From the NCBI RefSeq assembly GCF_900100735.1, contig NZ_FNCJ01000001.1:62001-126000 (forward strand): 64,000 bases of DNA, written 5' to 3'. The translations under genes and the position numbers were made by a program. Shown piece by piece: positions 36,885-46,412 of the stretch. Origin of the DNA: Paraburkholderia phenazinium (GTDB lineage: Bacteria; Pseudomonadota; Gammaproteobacteria; Burkholderiales; Burkholderiaceae). The notes under the pieces were generated by a model. That model saw only the letters and a list, made by a program, of their open reading frames with translations. It was not told the DNA's origin and did no database searches. Each line of letters opens with the position of its first letter. Position 1 is the stretch's first letter.

Positions 36885-38330
36885 ATGTCGGGCTGGACAC
36901 CTTTTAATCCGCCAGAACCGCTCCGTTCGATGTCGTATCCCTCCACTGTCAGCCCATCCGACCGCACGCAGCTACCCGCAGCGCCGCGCCGTCCGCGCGC
37001 GTGGCGTTGGATCGTGGTGCTGGCGGTCGTGCTGGTCCTCCATTGGATCGCGGCGCAGTGGGTCGAACGCAACCGCGAGATCTTCACGTCCGGGAATACG
37101 TCCCACGTCCCCGTGCAGATTACCCTGCTGAAACCGGAGCGCATCGAACGCAAGCCGGCCAGCGCTGCACCCAGGCCCGCAGCGGCGCCAGTGCATAAGG
37201 CGGCCGCCAGCAAGCCGCGCGAGCATGCGCTGACTGCCACACGTGCCGGGCCGTCAGCGGTCGCCGCGGCATCGACACCGGCAGCCGACGCCGATGCGGC
37301 CTCGGAGGCGGCGAACGCGGCTGCGGCAGAGGCCCAAGCGGCGGCATCGGCAGCTAACGCAGCAAGCGCCGCGGCCGCGGCAAGCGGTACGGGCAGCGCA
37401 CACGCTGCGGCCCCCGAAGCGGCTTCGGGCGTGAAGTTCCTGGTGCCCCCGTCCGGCGATCTGCCCTACGACACGTTCTATAACGGCGTACGCAATCAGC
37501 CCGGCACGATCCACTGGTCGAGCGACGGCAAGACCTACGACATGGTCGTCTCGATGCCGGTCCCGTTCATCGGCACGTTCAGTTATTCGAGCCACGGCCA
37601 TATCGACGCATTCGGCCTCGCCCCCGATCAGTACATCGAAAAGCGCGGCCGCAGGCCAGAAGATGTTTCGATCTTCAACCGCACCACCAGGCAGATCGTG
37701 TTCACCCGCACACCCACGTCATTGCCGCTTACGGATGCGGCTCAAGACCGTTTCAGCATGGTGATGCAGCTCGCGAGCCTGGTACGCGGCGATCCGGACG
37801 CTTATAAGCCGGGCGTGACGCGTGAGTTTTTCGTGGTCGACAACGATAGCGGCGAAACGTGGCCAATCGAAACAATTGGCGATGAGACGATCCGCACACA
37901 GCACGGCTTCGTCACTGCGCGACATTTCATGCGCCTGCCGCGCCATCCGGGCGACAAGCGGCGCATCGACGTATGGCTCGCGCCCTCGCTGGGCTGGCTA
38001 CCCGCGCGGCTCCTGCAAACGGAACCGAATGGTACGGAGATCGAACTGGTGTGGGGCGGACCGCTCAGTGCACCTGGCAGCACGGCTAACAGTGCACCCG
38101 GCAACGCGTCGGGCAACGACGATACGCAGACTTCGCCGGACAACAGCAGCAGCGCGGCAACTGGGGCAACTGGGGCAACTGGGGCAACTGGGGCAACTGA
38201 CAATACGACAGGCAGTCCCGTCAATGGATCGCCCGCAGCACCCGCCGTGCCCGCCGCCCCCTCGGCACCGTCCCCAACTACCCCACCCTCCGCACTCGAC
38301 AACGTACCGTCCGCGCCCGAGAAGCCCTGA
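36885..38330 (+). CDS. DUF3108 domain protein, membrane-anchored
   Basis: A 481-aa protein. One TM segment (about residues 41-58, WIVVLAVVLVLHWIAAQWV) is followed by an Ala/Pro-rich linker to about 180. A DUF3108 domain (about 190-400, with YDTFYNGVRNQPGTIHWSS and FIGTFSYSSHG) follows, then a low-complexity tail. The tail contains Ala-Thr-Gly repeats encoded by tandem 9-bp units at 38158-38199. The family is thought to be periplasmic and beta-rich; no function is known. It starts 1 bp after the IclR stop, so the two are probably co-transcribed; ATG 36930 is an alternative start. Confidence 0.78.
   Translation: MSGWTPFNPPEPLRSMSYPSTVSPSDRTQLPAAPRRPRAWRWIVVLAVVLVLHWIAAQWVERNREIFTSGNTSHVPVQITLLKPERIERKPASAAPRPAAAPVHKAAASKPREHALTATRAGPSAVAAASTPAADADAASEAANAAAAEAQAAASAANAASAAAAASGTGSAHAAAPEAASGVKFLVPPSGDLPYDTFYNGVRNQPGTIHWSSDGKTYDMVVSMPVPFIGTFSYSSHGHIDAFGLAPDQYIEKRGRRPEDVSIFNRTTRQIVFTRTPTSLPLTDAAQDRFSMVMQLASLVRGDPDAYKPGVTREFFVVDNDSGETWPIETIGDETIRTQHGFVTARHFMRLPRHPGDKRRIDVWLAPSLGWLPARLLQTEPNGTEIELVWGGPLSAPGSTANSAPGNASGNDDTQTSPDNSSSAATGATGATGATGATDNTTGSPVNGSPAAPAVPAAPSAPSPTTPPSALDNVPSAPEKP
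38158..38199 (+). repeat. In-frame tandem 9-bp repeat in the DUF3108 gene
   Basis: CAACTGGGG occurs four times in a row (38158-38193) and is followed by a partial fifth copy, CAACTGACA. Each unit encodes Ala-Thr-Gly. The repeat keeps the reading frame, so copy-number change would only alter the tail length. Confidence 0.92.
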
Positions 38331-38430
38331 AGTGGAGCGACTATTCGGCACAAAGCGCAGTGCAAAGCGCGGGACACTGCACGTCACACCGTGCGGCATG
38401 CGGCCGAATACCGAAACTTCCGGAGCAAAC

Positions 38431-38499
38431 ATGACTCGCACGAACAACGCGGCCACTTTGCCCAGCCAATACGTGTCCGCTGGGAACACGGTTTGCTAA
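38431..38499 (+). CDS. Possible 22-aa peptide
   Basis: An ATG with GGAG 5 nt upstream opens a 22-codon frame (MTRTNNAATLPSQYVSAGNT then VC) ending in TAA. It lies in the 275-bp gap between the DUF3108 and alpha/beta hydrolase genes. Only the ribosome site supports it; it may be chance or a leader peptide. Confidence 0.2.
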   Translation: MTRTNNAATLPSQYVSAGNTVC

Positions 38500-38605
38500 A
38501 AGTGTTGTCGGCGCGCATCACCCAATATCACCATTTGTTACCGAAGCAGCCAGCGCCGCAACGCCGCGTCCGCCCTTTCACTGCATCATCTCTGAAGGAG
38601 TCTGC

Positions 38606-39394
38606 ATGCAACTAAACCTCAACGGTATCGACACGCGCTATGTCCTCGACAACGAAGGCGGCGGCCCCTGGCTCACGTTTATCCATCAACTGGGCGGCGA
38701 CCTCTCCGTATGGGACCAGTTGGCCGGCTACTTCCGCGACGACTTCACGGTGCTGCGTTACGACGTTCGCGGTCACGGCGCGAGCGCCGTGCCGCGTAGT
38801 CCGTTCAGCATCAAGGACCTGGCCGATGATCTCGCCAAGCTACTCGATGCGCTTGGCGCCCCGCACACGCATCTGGTGGGCATGTCGATGGGGGGCATGA
38901 TTGCGCAGCAGTTCGCGCTCGACCACCCAACGCGCGTCGCCACGCTGACGCTCGCCGACACGGTCGCCGCGACAGCGCCCGAGAGCCGCGCCGTCTGGGA
39001 CCAGCGGGCCGCTGCCGTGCGCAGCGGCGGCATGGCCGCACTCGCGCCTGCGACCTTGAGCCGTTGGTTGACGGCCGATTTCCAGGCCGCGCACCCGGAA
39101 GCCGTCGAGCAGATCCGCGAGGTGCTGCAGAACACCGCGCCCGAAGGCTACGCTCTTGCCTGCGAGGCTTTGCGCGAGTTCGACGTGCATGAGCGGCTAA
39201 ATGAGATTCGTCTGCCTACGCTAACGGTAGCGGGCCGACACGACACCGGCACACCACCTTCTGCAACTCAGGCCATCGCAAATTCGATTCAGGGTGCACA
39301 ATACGAACTGCTGGAGGCCGCACATCTAGCGCCTGTTGAAGAGTCTCACCGTTTTGCTGCGTTGCTTGAAACGTTTCTCGAAACACGGGTCTAA
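38606..39394 (+). CDS. Alpha/beta hydrolase, 3-oxoadipate enol-lactonase-like
   Basis: A 262-aa alpha/beta hydrolase with the nucleophile elbow GMSMGG (Ser near 94), the oxyanion region FIHQLGGDLSVW, DVRGHGAS, and the acid and base near VAGRHDTGTPP and AAHLAPVEE. The closest family is PcaD (enol-lactonase of the beta-ketoadipate pathway), but no other pca genes are adjacent, so the substrate is open. A strong ribosome site, GAAGGAG, precedes ATG 38606. It is followed by DUF3567. Confidence 0.83.
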   Translation: MQLNLNGIDTRYVLDNEGGGPWLTFIHQLGGDLSVWDQLAGYFRDDFTVLRYDVRGHGASAVPRSPFSIKDLADDLAKLLDALGAPHTHLVGMSMGGMIAQQFALDHPTRVATLTLADTVAATAPESRAVWDQRAAAVRSGGMAALAPATLSRWLTADFQAAHPEAVEQIREVLQNTAPEGYALACEALREFDVHERLNEIRLPTLTVAGRHDTGTPPSATQAIANSIQGAQYELLEAAHLAPVEESHRFAALLETFLETRV

Positions 39395-39512
39395 CCTGAA
39401 GGTCCGGGAGTTTTACCAGCGTCATTCCGGACCCACCCCTTGAATTCCACACCAAACGCTCCATTTATGGCGCAGGAACGGCCAGGAGCCAACGGAAATA
39501 AGGAGTGTCGCC

Positions 39513-39770
39513 ATGCAAATGATCTACAACAGCCCCAACTATTGTGTCGTCGAGTTCCCGCCGCAGGACGGTCCCCTCGCCATGAAGTCAGGTGGTTACG
39601 AGATCGTCGACAAAAACATGCAACGCGAGATTTACATTGACGGCGCAATGGCGGCGCGCTTTCGCGAGCACGTCACGAAGCTGATCGAAGAAGAACCGTC
39701 GCTCGACGAAGTAGACGAATTCCTCGGCCAGTTCGACAGCCTGATGCACCAACCGGTGATCCTCCACTAA
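39513..39770 (+). CDS. DUF3567 protein
   Basis: An 85-aa protein matching the betaproteobacterial DUF3567 family: MQMIYNSPNYCVVEFPP at the start and DEVDEFLGQFDSLMHQPVILH at the end. AAGGAG precedes the ATG by about 8 nt. No function is known; the small, acidic, soluble character suggests a cytoplasmic regulator or metabolic accessory. A strong terminator follows. Confidence 0.85.
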   Translation: MQMIYNSPNYCVVEFPPQDGPLAMKSGGYEIVDKNMQREIYIDGAMAARFREHVTKLIEEEPSLDEVDEFLGQFDSLMHQPVILH

Positions 39771-39795
39771 CACGCACGCCTCGGCGACACGTACT

Positions 39796-39830
39796 AAAAA
39801 CCCCGTCCGGCTTGCCTGGCGGGGTTTTTT
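39796..39830 (+). terminator. Terminator after the DUF3567 gene
   Basis: An AAAACCCCG...CGGGGTTTT stem-loop with six T follows the stop by about 26 bp. It is a strong intrinsic terminator, also symmetrical enough to act on the minus strand. Confidence 0.88.
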
Positions 39831-40042
39831 GTTGTTCAGACAGTACGTCCACAGGATTTAACATTTCGCTGCGAGTCAAGCGGCTCGTGACGAACTCCGG
39901 GGCGGCATCTTTTACCGGGCCGCCGTTTAGCGGACCTGTCTTTTATAAGTCGTATCACTTCGCACCCACGGCCGGCGAGGCCACCGCACAGCGGATACAA
40001 TGACAGGTTTCCTGAAAAAACAGGCGCAAGCCCACTTCTGCC

Positions 40043-41119
40043 ATGAACCAGCCTGCCCCCACCGTCAGTCCAGTCCGCCCCATCGCCTACACGCGCGGCG
40101 CAGCGTTGCCCGCTCTGCTGCAGTCGCGCATCCTGATCCTGGACGGTGCGATGGGCACGATGATTCAGCGCTACAAGCTCGACGAAGCCCGCTATCGTGG
40201 CGAGCGCTTCAAGGACTATGGCCGCGACATCAAGGGCAATAACGAACTGTTGTCGATTACGCAGCCGCAGATCATCCGCGAGATTCATGAGCAGTACCTC
40301 GCGGCGGGCGCCGATATCATCGAAACCAACACGTTCGGCGCGACCACCGTTGCCCAGGCCGACTACGGCATGGAGACGCTCGCGATCGAGATGAATCTCG
40401 AATCGGCGAAGCTGGCTCGCGAAGCCTGCGACAAGTATTCGACGCCCGACAAGCCGCGCTTCGTCGCGGGCGCCATCGGGCCGACGCCGAAGACGGCCAG
40501 CATTTCCCCTGACGTGAACGATCCGGGCGCCCGCAACGTAACCTTCGACGAACTGCGCACGGCCTACTACGAGCAGGCCAAGGCGCTGCTCGACGGCGGC
40601 AGCGACCTGTTCCTCGTCGAAACGATTTTCGACACGCTCAACGCGAAGGCTGCGCTGTTCGCGCTCGACGAGCTCTTTGAAGACACCGGCGAGCGTCTGC
40701 CGATCATGATTTCGGGCACCGTCACCGATGCGTCGGGCCGCATTCTGTCGGGGCAAACGGTGGAGGCGTTCTGGAATTCGCTGCGCCATGCGAAGCCGCT
40801 CACCTTCGGCTTGAACTGCGCGCTCGGTGCGGCGCTGATGCGTCCGTATATCGCCGAGCTGGCGAAGCTGTGCGACACGTACGTGTCGTGCTATCCGAAT
40901 GCCGGCTTGCCGAATCCGATGAGCGATACCGGCTTTGATGAATTGCCGGCGGATACCTCAGGCCTGCTGAAGGAGTTTGCGCAGGCCGGGCTCGTGAATA
41001 TCGCCGGTGGCTGCTGTGGGACGACGCCGGAACACATCGCGGCGATTGCCAAGGCGCTGACTGGCGTCAGGCCGCGGGTGTGGGCAAACTATCGGGAAAC
41101 CGATAGCGAAACGGTCTAA
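40043..41119 (+). CDS. metH1: Methionine synthase, homocysteine-binding subunit (split MetH, N-terminal part)
   Basis: A 358-aa protein equal to the first domain of cobalamin-dependent methionine synthase. The S-methyltransferase TIM barrel shows [14 protein letters not shown] near the N-terminus and the zinc-binding Cys residues in NCALG and in [11 protein letters not shown] near the C-terminus. In this lineage MetH is made from two genes; the second part is at 42951. Here an ATPase gene and a DUF4276 gene separate them. No cobalamin or SAH riboswitch was recognised in the 210 bp upstream. Its function is transfer of methyl groups to homocysteine. Confidence 0.93.
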   Translation: MNQPAPTVSPVRPIAYTRGAALPALLQSRILILDGAMGTMIQRYKLDEARYRGERFKDYGRDIKGNNELLSITQPQIIREIHEQYLAAGADIIETNTFGATTVAQADYGMETLAIEMNLESAKLAREACDKYSTPDKPRFVAGAIGPTPKTASISPDVNDPGARNVTFDELRTAYYEQAKALLDGGSDLFLVETIFDTLNAKAALFALDELFEDTGERLPIMISGTVTDASGRILSGQTVEAFWNSLRHAKPLTFGLNCALGAALMRPYIAELAKLCDTYVSCYPNAGLPNPMSDTGFDELPADTSGLLKEFAQAGLVNIAGGCCGTTPEHIAAIAKALTGVRPRVWANYRETDSETV

Positions 41120-41150
41120 CGGTCGCCGGCGCTCCCGAAGGAACCAACCT

Positions 41151-42242
41151 ATGCCCGCCCTACAAAGTTTGACGGTCACCGGCTATAAATCCATCCGCGA
41201 GTTGCACGCGTTGGAACTGCGCAACCTGAACGTCCTGATCGGAGCGAATGGCGCAGGGAAGTCAAACTTTATCGGGCTGTTTCGGATGCTGGCCGAGATG
41301 TATGAGGGGCGGCTTCAGTTCTATGTCCAGCAACAGGGCGGTCCGGACGCGTTGATGCACTTCTCCCGTAAGACTACGGATTCGATTCATGTAGAGCTCA
41401 TTTTCGACCGTTTCAATGCGTATGTTTTCGATCTGATTGCAACGAACGACAATCGTTTGATTATTTCGCGCGAACAATTTGGGGCTGCAGAGAAAGGGAC
41501 ACTTAAGGCCAAGCTCTGGTATTACGAAGGTGGCCCCGAGTCTGGCCTGAACGACGCCGTCAGTCCGGTCATCCAGCATAGTCACATCGCGTCAGTCCTC
41601 GAAGGCACCCGCGTCTACCACTTCCACGACACCGGCGAAAAAGCCAAGGTCAAGCAATCGCATGCGATCAACGACACGTTGCGCCTCAAGGTCGACGGCG
41701 CGAATCTCGCCGCTTACCTGCACATGCTCAAAACCGAGCATGCAGACAGCTACAGCCAGATCGTCGACACAGTGCGCCTCGTCGCACCGTTCTTCGACGA
41801 CTTCGTGTTTCGCACCGATCCGACCTCAAAGATCCAACTCGAATGGACAGAACGCGGCGACCCTGACACGCCGTTTACGGCCCACGCCCTGTCCGACGGA
41901 ACGCTGCGCTTCATCTGCCTGAGCACACTGCTGCTGCAGCCTTGGGATCTCATGCCTGCGACGATCCTGATCGACGAACCGGAACTCGGCCTGCACCCGT
42001 ACGCCATCAACCTGCTCGCAGATCTGCTCAAACGCGCATCCGAGCAAAAGCAACTGATCGTCTCGACTCAATCGGTCGAACTACTGAACCGGATGGAGCC
42101 CGAGGACGTGATCGTGGTCGACCGCAAAGACAACGCGTCGACCTTCCATCGCCTCGACGCAACGCAATTGCAGGACTGGCTCGACGACTACTCGCTGGGC
42201 GACCTCTGGAAGCAAAACGTCTTAGGCGGGAGGCCTGCCTGA
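41151..42242 (+). CDS. AAA-family ATPase (AAA_21, RecF/SMC-like), probable defence-type
   Basis: A 363-aa P-loop ATPase. Walker A is GANGAGKS (31-38), the ABC-like signature LSDGTLRFICL is near 246, Walker B TILIDEPELGLHP near 269, and a conserved STQS switch near 303. Together these define the AAA_15/AAA_21 group seen in OLD, RloA and AbiL-type proteins. The start has AAGGA 8 bp upstream. It is coupled to a DUF4276 gene by a one-base TGATG overlap. About 43% GC was hand-counted over 41373-41492, compared with 62% in a sample from 41581-41640, suggesting acquired DNA. A regulator or DNA-end sensor role with its partner nuclease is inferred. Confidence 0.85.
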   Translation: MPALQSLTVTGYKSIRELHALELRNLNVLIGANGAGKSNFIGLFRMLAEMYEGRLQFYVQQQGGPDALMHFSRKTTDSIHVELIFDRFNAYVFDLIATNDNRLIISREQFGAAEKGTLKAKLWYYEGGPESGLNDAVSPVIQHSHIASVLEGTRVYHFHDTGEKAKVKQSHAINDTLRLKVDGANLAAYLHMLKTEHADSYSQIVDTVRLVAPFFDDFVFRTDPTSKIQLEWTERGDPDTPFTAHALSDGTLRFICLSTLLLQPWDLMPATILIDEPELGLHPYAINLLADLLKRASEQKQLIVSTQSVELLNRMEPEDVIVVDRKDNASTFHRLDATQLQDWLDDYSLGDLWKQNVLGGRPA

Positions 42243-42946
42243 TGGTCGAGTTAATCGTAGTCGGCGAAGGCCAGACCGAAGAAACGTTCGTTCGCGACGT
42301 GCTGGCGCCCGCTCTCAGTGCGAACCGGATTTACGCTAGTGCGCGACTGATCAACACCTCGCGTGAACAACGCGGCGGCGCGCTCAGTCTCGAGCGGGTT
42401 CGCAAGTTCATCGGCCACACCTTGCGCCAGCGCGTCGATACGTATGTCACGACCTTGATCGACCTGTACGGGCTCGATACGACGTTTCGCGGCGTGACTG
42501 ACAGCAAGGGCCAAGCGCCAGCCGCCCGTGCCACACGCATCGAAAATCTGCTGCACGAAGATGTCATTGCCTTCGCACAGTGCCGCCCGGAGCGCTTCGT
42601 CCCGCACGTACAGCCCCACGAGTTCGAGTCACTGCTGTTTTCGGACGTTTCGAAACTATGCGAACTCGAACCCGGCTGGCGACAACAGAGCCACCCGCTC
42701 ATCGCAGCACGAGCTGCGGTAGACGATCCTGAATGGATCAACGATTCGCCGCACACGGCGCCTTCGAAACGGCTTGAACAGTTGCATCCGCGCTACCGCA
42801 AAGTCCGCCACGGCCCGGTTGCCGCCGCCCGCATCGGTCTCGACAGAATCCGCGCGCAATGCCCGCATTTCCGTCAGTGGTACGACCGCATTGCAGCGCT
42901 ACCCGCCATGCACGCGCAACGCCCCAATATCGAATACACGAGCTAA
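42242..42946 (+). CDS. DUF4276 protein, probable TOPRIM-fold nuclease partner
   Basis: A 234-aa protein with the DUF4276 hallmarks. The N-terminal GEGQTEETF (Glu9 and Glu13 region) resembles the TOPRIM VEGxTE motif, LIDLYGLD (Asp74, Asp79) the acidic second motif, and [10 protein letters not shown] (126-135) is a family signature. The related RloB/AbiL-type proteins pair with the same kind of ATPase. It starts inside the ATPase stop codon (TGATG) and ends 4 bp before metH2. Nuclease activity is inferred from fold resemblance and not proven. No toxin-antitoxin partner or restriction enzyme is nearby. Confidence 0.82.
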   Translation: MVELIVVGEGQTEETFVRDVLAPALSANRIYASARLINTSREQRGGALSLERVRKFIGHTLRQRVDTYVTTLIDLYGLDTTFRGVTDSKGQAPAARATRIENLLHEDVIAFAQCRPERFVPHVQPHEFESLLFSDVSKLCELEPGWRQQSHPLIAARAAVDDPEWINDSPHTAPSKRLEQLHPRYRKVRHGPVAAARIGLDRIRAQCPHFRQWYDRIAALPAMHAQRPNIEYTS

Positions 42947-42950
42947 CGCC

Positions 42951-45668
42951 ATGACCGATCACACCATGCGCCTTTCCGGCCTCGAGCCGTTCAACGTCAC
43001 GTCCGGGACGCTCTTCATCAACGTTGGTGAACGCACCAACGTGACCGGTTCGAAGGCGTTCGCGCGAATGATCCTGAACGATCAGTTCGACGACGCGATC
43101 GCGGTCGCGCGCCAGCAGGTCGAAAACGGCGCTCAGATCATCGACGTCAACATGGACGAGGCCATGCTCGATTCGAAAGCGGCGATGGTCCGCTTCATGA
43201 ATCTGATCGCCTCGGAGCCGGACATCGCGCGTGTGCCGATCATGATCGACTCGTCGAAGTGGGACGTGATCGAAGCGGGCCTGAAGTGCGTGCAAGGCAA
43301 GGCGATCGTCAATTCGATCTCGCTGAAGGAAGGCGAAGAGGCGTTCCGCCACCATGCCAACCTGATCCGCCGCTACGGCGCCGCAGCCGTGGTGATGGCC
43401 TTCGACGAAAAAGGCCAGGCCGACACCTACGAGCGCAAGACCGAGATCTGCAAGCGCTCGTATGACTTCCTCGTCAACGAAGTAGGCTTCCCGCCCGAAG
43501 ACATCATCTTCGACCCGAACATCTTCGCTGTAGCCACCGGCATCGAAGAGCACAACAACTACGCCGTCGACTTCATCAATGCCACGCGCTGGATCAAGGA
43601 GAACCTTCCCTACGCGAAGGTCAGCGGCGGTGTGTCGAACGTATCGTTCTCGTTCCGCGGCAACGACCCGGTGCGCGAGGCAATTCATACGGTGTTCCTC
43701 TATCACGCCATCCAGGCGGGGATGGATATGGGCATCGTCAACGCCGGCCAGCTCGGCGTGTACGCCGACCTTGACCCCGAACTGCGCGAGCGCGTCGAAG
43801 ACGTGGTGTTGAATCGCCGTGCGGACGGTACCGATCGTCTGCTCGAAATCGCCGACAAGTTCAAGACCGGCGCGGCAAAGAAGGAAGAGAACCTCGAATG
43901 GCGTAACCAGCCGGTCGAGAAGCGCCTCTCGCATGCGCTCGTGCATGGCATCACCAACTTCATCGTCGAAGATACCGAGGAAGTGCGCGCGAAGATCGCC
44001 GCTGAAGGCGGCCGCCCGATCAACGTGATCGAAGGCCCGTTGATGGACGGCATGAACATCGTCGGCGACCTCTTCGGTCAAGGCAAGATGTTCCTGCCGC
44101 AGGTGGTGAAGTCAGCGCGCGTGATGAAGCAGGCAGTCGCGCATCTGATCCCCTACATCGAAGAAGAAAAGAAGCTGATGGCCGAAGCCGGCGCCGACGT
44201 GCGCGCCAAGGGCAAGATCGTCATCGCGACGGTGAAGGGCGACGTACACGACATCGGCAAGAACATCGTCTCGGTGGTGCTTCAGTGCAATAACTTCGAA
44301 GTGGTCAACATGGGCGTGATGGTCCCGTGCAACGACATCCTCGCCAAGGCGAAGGTCGAAGGCGCGGACATCATCGGCCTGTCGGGACTGATCACGCCGA
44401 GCCTCGAGGAAATGGCCTACGTCGCCTCGGAAATGCAGCGCGACGACTACTTCCGCATCAAGAAGATTCCGCTGTTGATCGGCGGCGCGACCACCTCGCG
44501 CGTACACACGGCCGTGAAGATCGCGCCGCACTACGAAGGACCGGTGGTGTACGTGCCGGACGCGTCGCGCTCGGTCTCGGTGGCCTCGAGCCTGCTGTCC
44601 GACGAAGGCGCCACAAAGTACCTGGAAGACCTGAAGACCGACTACGACCGCATCCGCGATCAGCACGCCAACCGCAAAGTCCAGCCGATGGTCACGCTGG
44701 CCGAAGCGCGCGCGAACAAGACGAAGGTCGACTGGGCGGGCTATCAGCCGGTCAAGCCGAAGTTCATCGGCCGCCGTGTGTTCAAGAATTTCGACCTCAG
44801 CGAACTGGCCAACTACATCGACTGGGGCCCGTTCTTCCAGACGTGGGATCTGGCCGGTCCGTACCCGGCGATTCTCAACGACGAGATCGTCGGCGAATCG
44901 GCACGGCGCGTGTTTTCCGACGGCAAGTCGATGCTCGCGCGCCTGATCCAGGGCCGCTGGCTGCAGGCAAATGGCGTGATCGCGCTGTTGCCGGCCAACA
45001 CGGTGAACGACGACGACATTGAAATCTATACGGACGAATCGCGCTCGGAAGTCGCGCTGACGTGGCGCAACCTGCGCCAGCAAAGCGTGCGGCCGGTGGT
45101 GGACGGCGTGATGCGGCCGAACCGCTCGCTTGCCGACTTTATCGCACCGAAGGATTCGGGCGTGGCCGACTACATCGGCATGTTTGCGGTGACGGCAGGT
45201 CTGGGCGTGGACGTGAAGGAAAAGCAGTTCGAAAAGGACCACGACGACTACAGCGCGATCATGCTGAAGGCGCTCGCCGACCGCTTCGCGGAAGCCTTCG
45301 CCGAAGCGATGCACGCCCGCGTGCGGCGCGACCTGTGGGGTTACGCCGCCGGCGAGACGCTCTCCAACGACGACCTGATCGGCGAAAAATACCGCGGCAT
45401 CCGTCCCGCGCCGGGCTACCCGGCTTGCCCGGACCACCTCGTGAAGCGCGATATGTTTGACGTGCTCCATGCGGAGGAAATCGGCATGAGCGTGACCGAG
45501 TCGCTCGCCATGCTGCCGGCGGCCAGCGTCTCGGGCTTCTACCTGGCGCACCCGGACAGCACCTATTTCTCGGTAGGCAAGATCGGCCAGGACCAGTTGG
45601 AAGACTATGCGCAGCGGATGGCGCTCTCCAAGCAGGACGCCGAACGGGCGCTGGCGCCGCTGCTGTAA
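42951..45668 (+). CDS. metH2: Methionine synthase, folate/cobalamin/activation subunit (split MetH, C-terminal part)
   Basis: A 905-aa protein with the remaining MetH domains in order. The pterin-binding barrel begins [16 protein letters not shown], with [10 protein letters not shown] and MIDSSKW. The helical cap and cobalamin-binding Rossmann domain contain [11 protein letters not shown], whose His is the axial cobalt ligand, plus [13 protein letters not shown] and LLIGGATTS. The C-terminal AdoMet activation domain contains [12 protein letters not shown]. With metH1 it totals about 1260 residues, the normal MetH size, so no domain is missing. ATG 42951 lies 4 bp after the DUF4276 stop and has no strong ribosome site, suggesting coupling to the inserted genes. 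Confidence 0.96.
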   Translation: MTDHTMRLSGLEPFNVTSGTLFINVGERTNVTGSKAFARMILNDQFDDAIAVARQQVENGAQIIDVNMDEAMLDSKAAMVRFMNLIASEPDIARVPIMIDSSKWDVIEAGLKCVQGKAIVNSISLKEGEEAFRHHANLIRRYGAAAVVMAFDEKGQADTYERKTEICKRSYDFLVNEVGFPPEDIIFDPNIFAVATGIEEHNNYAVDFINATRWIKENLPYAKVSGGVSNVSFSFRGNDPVREAIHTVFLYHAIQAGMDMGIVNAGQLGVYADLDPELRERVEDVVLNRRADGTDRLLEIADKFKTGAAKKEENLEWRNQPVEKRLSHALVHGITNFIVEDTEEVRAKIAAEGGRPINVIEGPLMDGMNIVGDLFGQGKMFLPQVVKSARVMKQAVAHLIPYIEEEKKLMAEAGADVRAKGKIVIATVKGDVHDIGKNIVSVVLQCNNFEVVNMGVMVPCNDILAKAKVEGADIIGLSGLITPSLEEMAYVASEMQRDDYFRIKKIPLLIGGATTSRVHTAVKIAPHYEGPVVYVPDASRSVSVASSLLSDEGATKYLEDLKTDYDRIRDQHANRKVQPMVTLAEARANKTKVDWAGYQPVKPKFIGRRVFKNFDLSELANYIDWGPFFQTWDLAGPYPAILNDEIVGESARRVFSDGKSMLARLIQGRWLQANGVIALLPANTVNDDDIEIYTDESRSEVALTWRNLRQQSVRPVVDGVMRPNRSLADFIAPKDSGVADYIGMFAVTAGLGVDVKEKQFEKDHDDYSAIMLKALADRFAEAFAEAMHARVRRDLWGYAAGETLSNDDLIGEKYRGIRPAPGYPACPDHLVKRDMFDVLHAEEIGMSVTESLAMLPAASVSGFYLAHPDSTYFSVGKIGQDQLEDYAQRMALSKQDAERALAPLL

Positions 45669-45672
45669 GCGG

Positions 45673-45702
45673 CCTTGGCGCGCGGCGCGGCGTGCGCCAA
45701 GG
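45673..45702. terminator. Stem-loop after metH2
   Basis: A 9-bp perfect stem, CCTTGGCGC with GCGCCAAGG, and a 12-nt GC-rich loop lie 5 bp after the metH2 stop. No T run follows, so it may be a weak terminator or an mRNA 3'-end stabiliser. Confidence 0.4.
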
Positions 45703-45908
45703 TCAAAGCGCTGCTTCGACGGGCGTTCGGCCACCGGCCAGGGTCAAGCTGGGCGGCCGCCCGAGCCGCCCCACTATATCGGGAACGTAAGGCTGAATAT
45801 TTCCGGCAAGCGGGTTTTCGGCTTTGTAGACTGCAAGCGCCTTACCTGCCAGACGCGGCCAGAAAACGCGTCGGCTCAACGACTTGCAACCGACACGGAG
45901 AAACTCGT

Positions 45909-46118
45909 ATGAAGAAGCTGACGTTCGTTTTGGCTGGTCTTTCGCTTGCGCTCGGCACCTCGGTAGCCTTCGCCCAAACGGCCGCGCCGACCGCAGGTAG
46001 TGCGGTCAGCTCGTACTCGCCGCCCACCCAGAAGCACGTCAAGAAGCCCAAGAAGCAGAAGGTAAAGAAGGGAGCCTCCGCCACGGCCGCACCGGCAGCA
46101 CCGGCCGCCAGCGAGTAA
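45909..46118 (+). CDS. Small secreted Lys-rich protein
   Basis: A 69-aa protein with a clear signal peptide (MKKLTFVLAGLSLALGTS, cleavage near AFAQ). The mature part of about 46 residues contains a strongly basic block, KHVKKPKKQKVKKG, followed by Ala/Pro repeats. No domain is recognised. Similar small periplasmic basic proteins are common in Burkholderia and have no known role; the basic block could bind acidic surfaces such as nucleic acid or phosphate-rich lipid. The gene has its own gap of 240 bp from metH2 and ends before a strong terminator. Confidence 0.72.
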   Translation: MKKLTFVLAGLSLALGTSVAFAQTAAPTAGSAVSSYSPPTQKHVKKPKKQKVKKGASATAAPAAPAASE

Positions 46119-46257
46119 GCCTCTGCGGCTGGCTCGCCGGCTCAAGGGTCCGGGCGGCTCGCCGCCGGCTGCCGGTGCTTCACCGCCGGCAGACCCGGGA
46201 CCGGTAGAAACCGTGGTCCGGACTGCGTTCTGGGCCAAGACCCTTATGGAGTTCCAT

Positions 46258-46296
46258 AAAAGCCAACAGCCCGCTGATCGCGGGCTCTTGGCTTTT
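46258..46296. terminator. Strong terminator between the small basic protein and DUF1840 genes
   Basis: A long stem, AAAAGCCAA and AGCCCGC paired with their complements with one internal mismatch, has a 4-nt loop, with A-rich sequence on the left and T-rich on the right. It can end plus-strand transcripts, and possibly the convergent DUF1840 transcript. Confidence 0.82.
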
Positions 46297-46412
46297 ATGA
46301 CTTTTAACGCTCAATGGCTTGGAGGCCTCGGCACACCGCAGCGCGCGTCGCGCTCACGCGCCACGCGGCAAGGCCACTGCGCCCGCTCAGGCTCTGCAGC
46401 GCAGGCGCTCGC

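Noticed and set aside
39831..40042. SAH or cobalamin riboswitch before metH1
   Set aside because: Looked for because relatives carry such switches before metH or ahcY; no matching core was found, only a short GGCGGC/GCCGCC stem.
42738..45734. Long minus-strand frames opposite metH2
   Set aside because: Shadow frames of a clearly coding plus-strand gene with low-complexity, His/Arg-rich translations.
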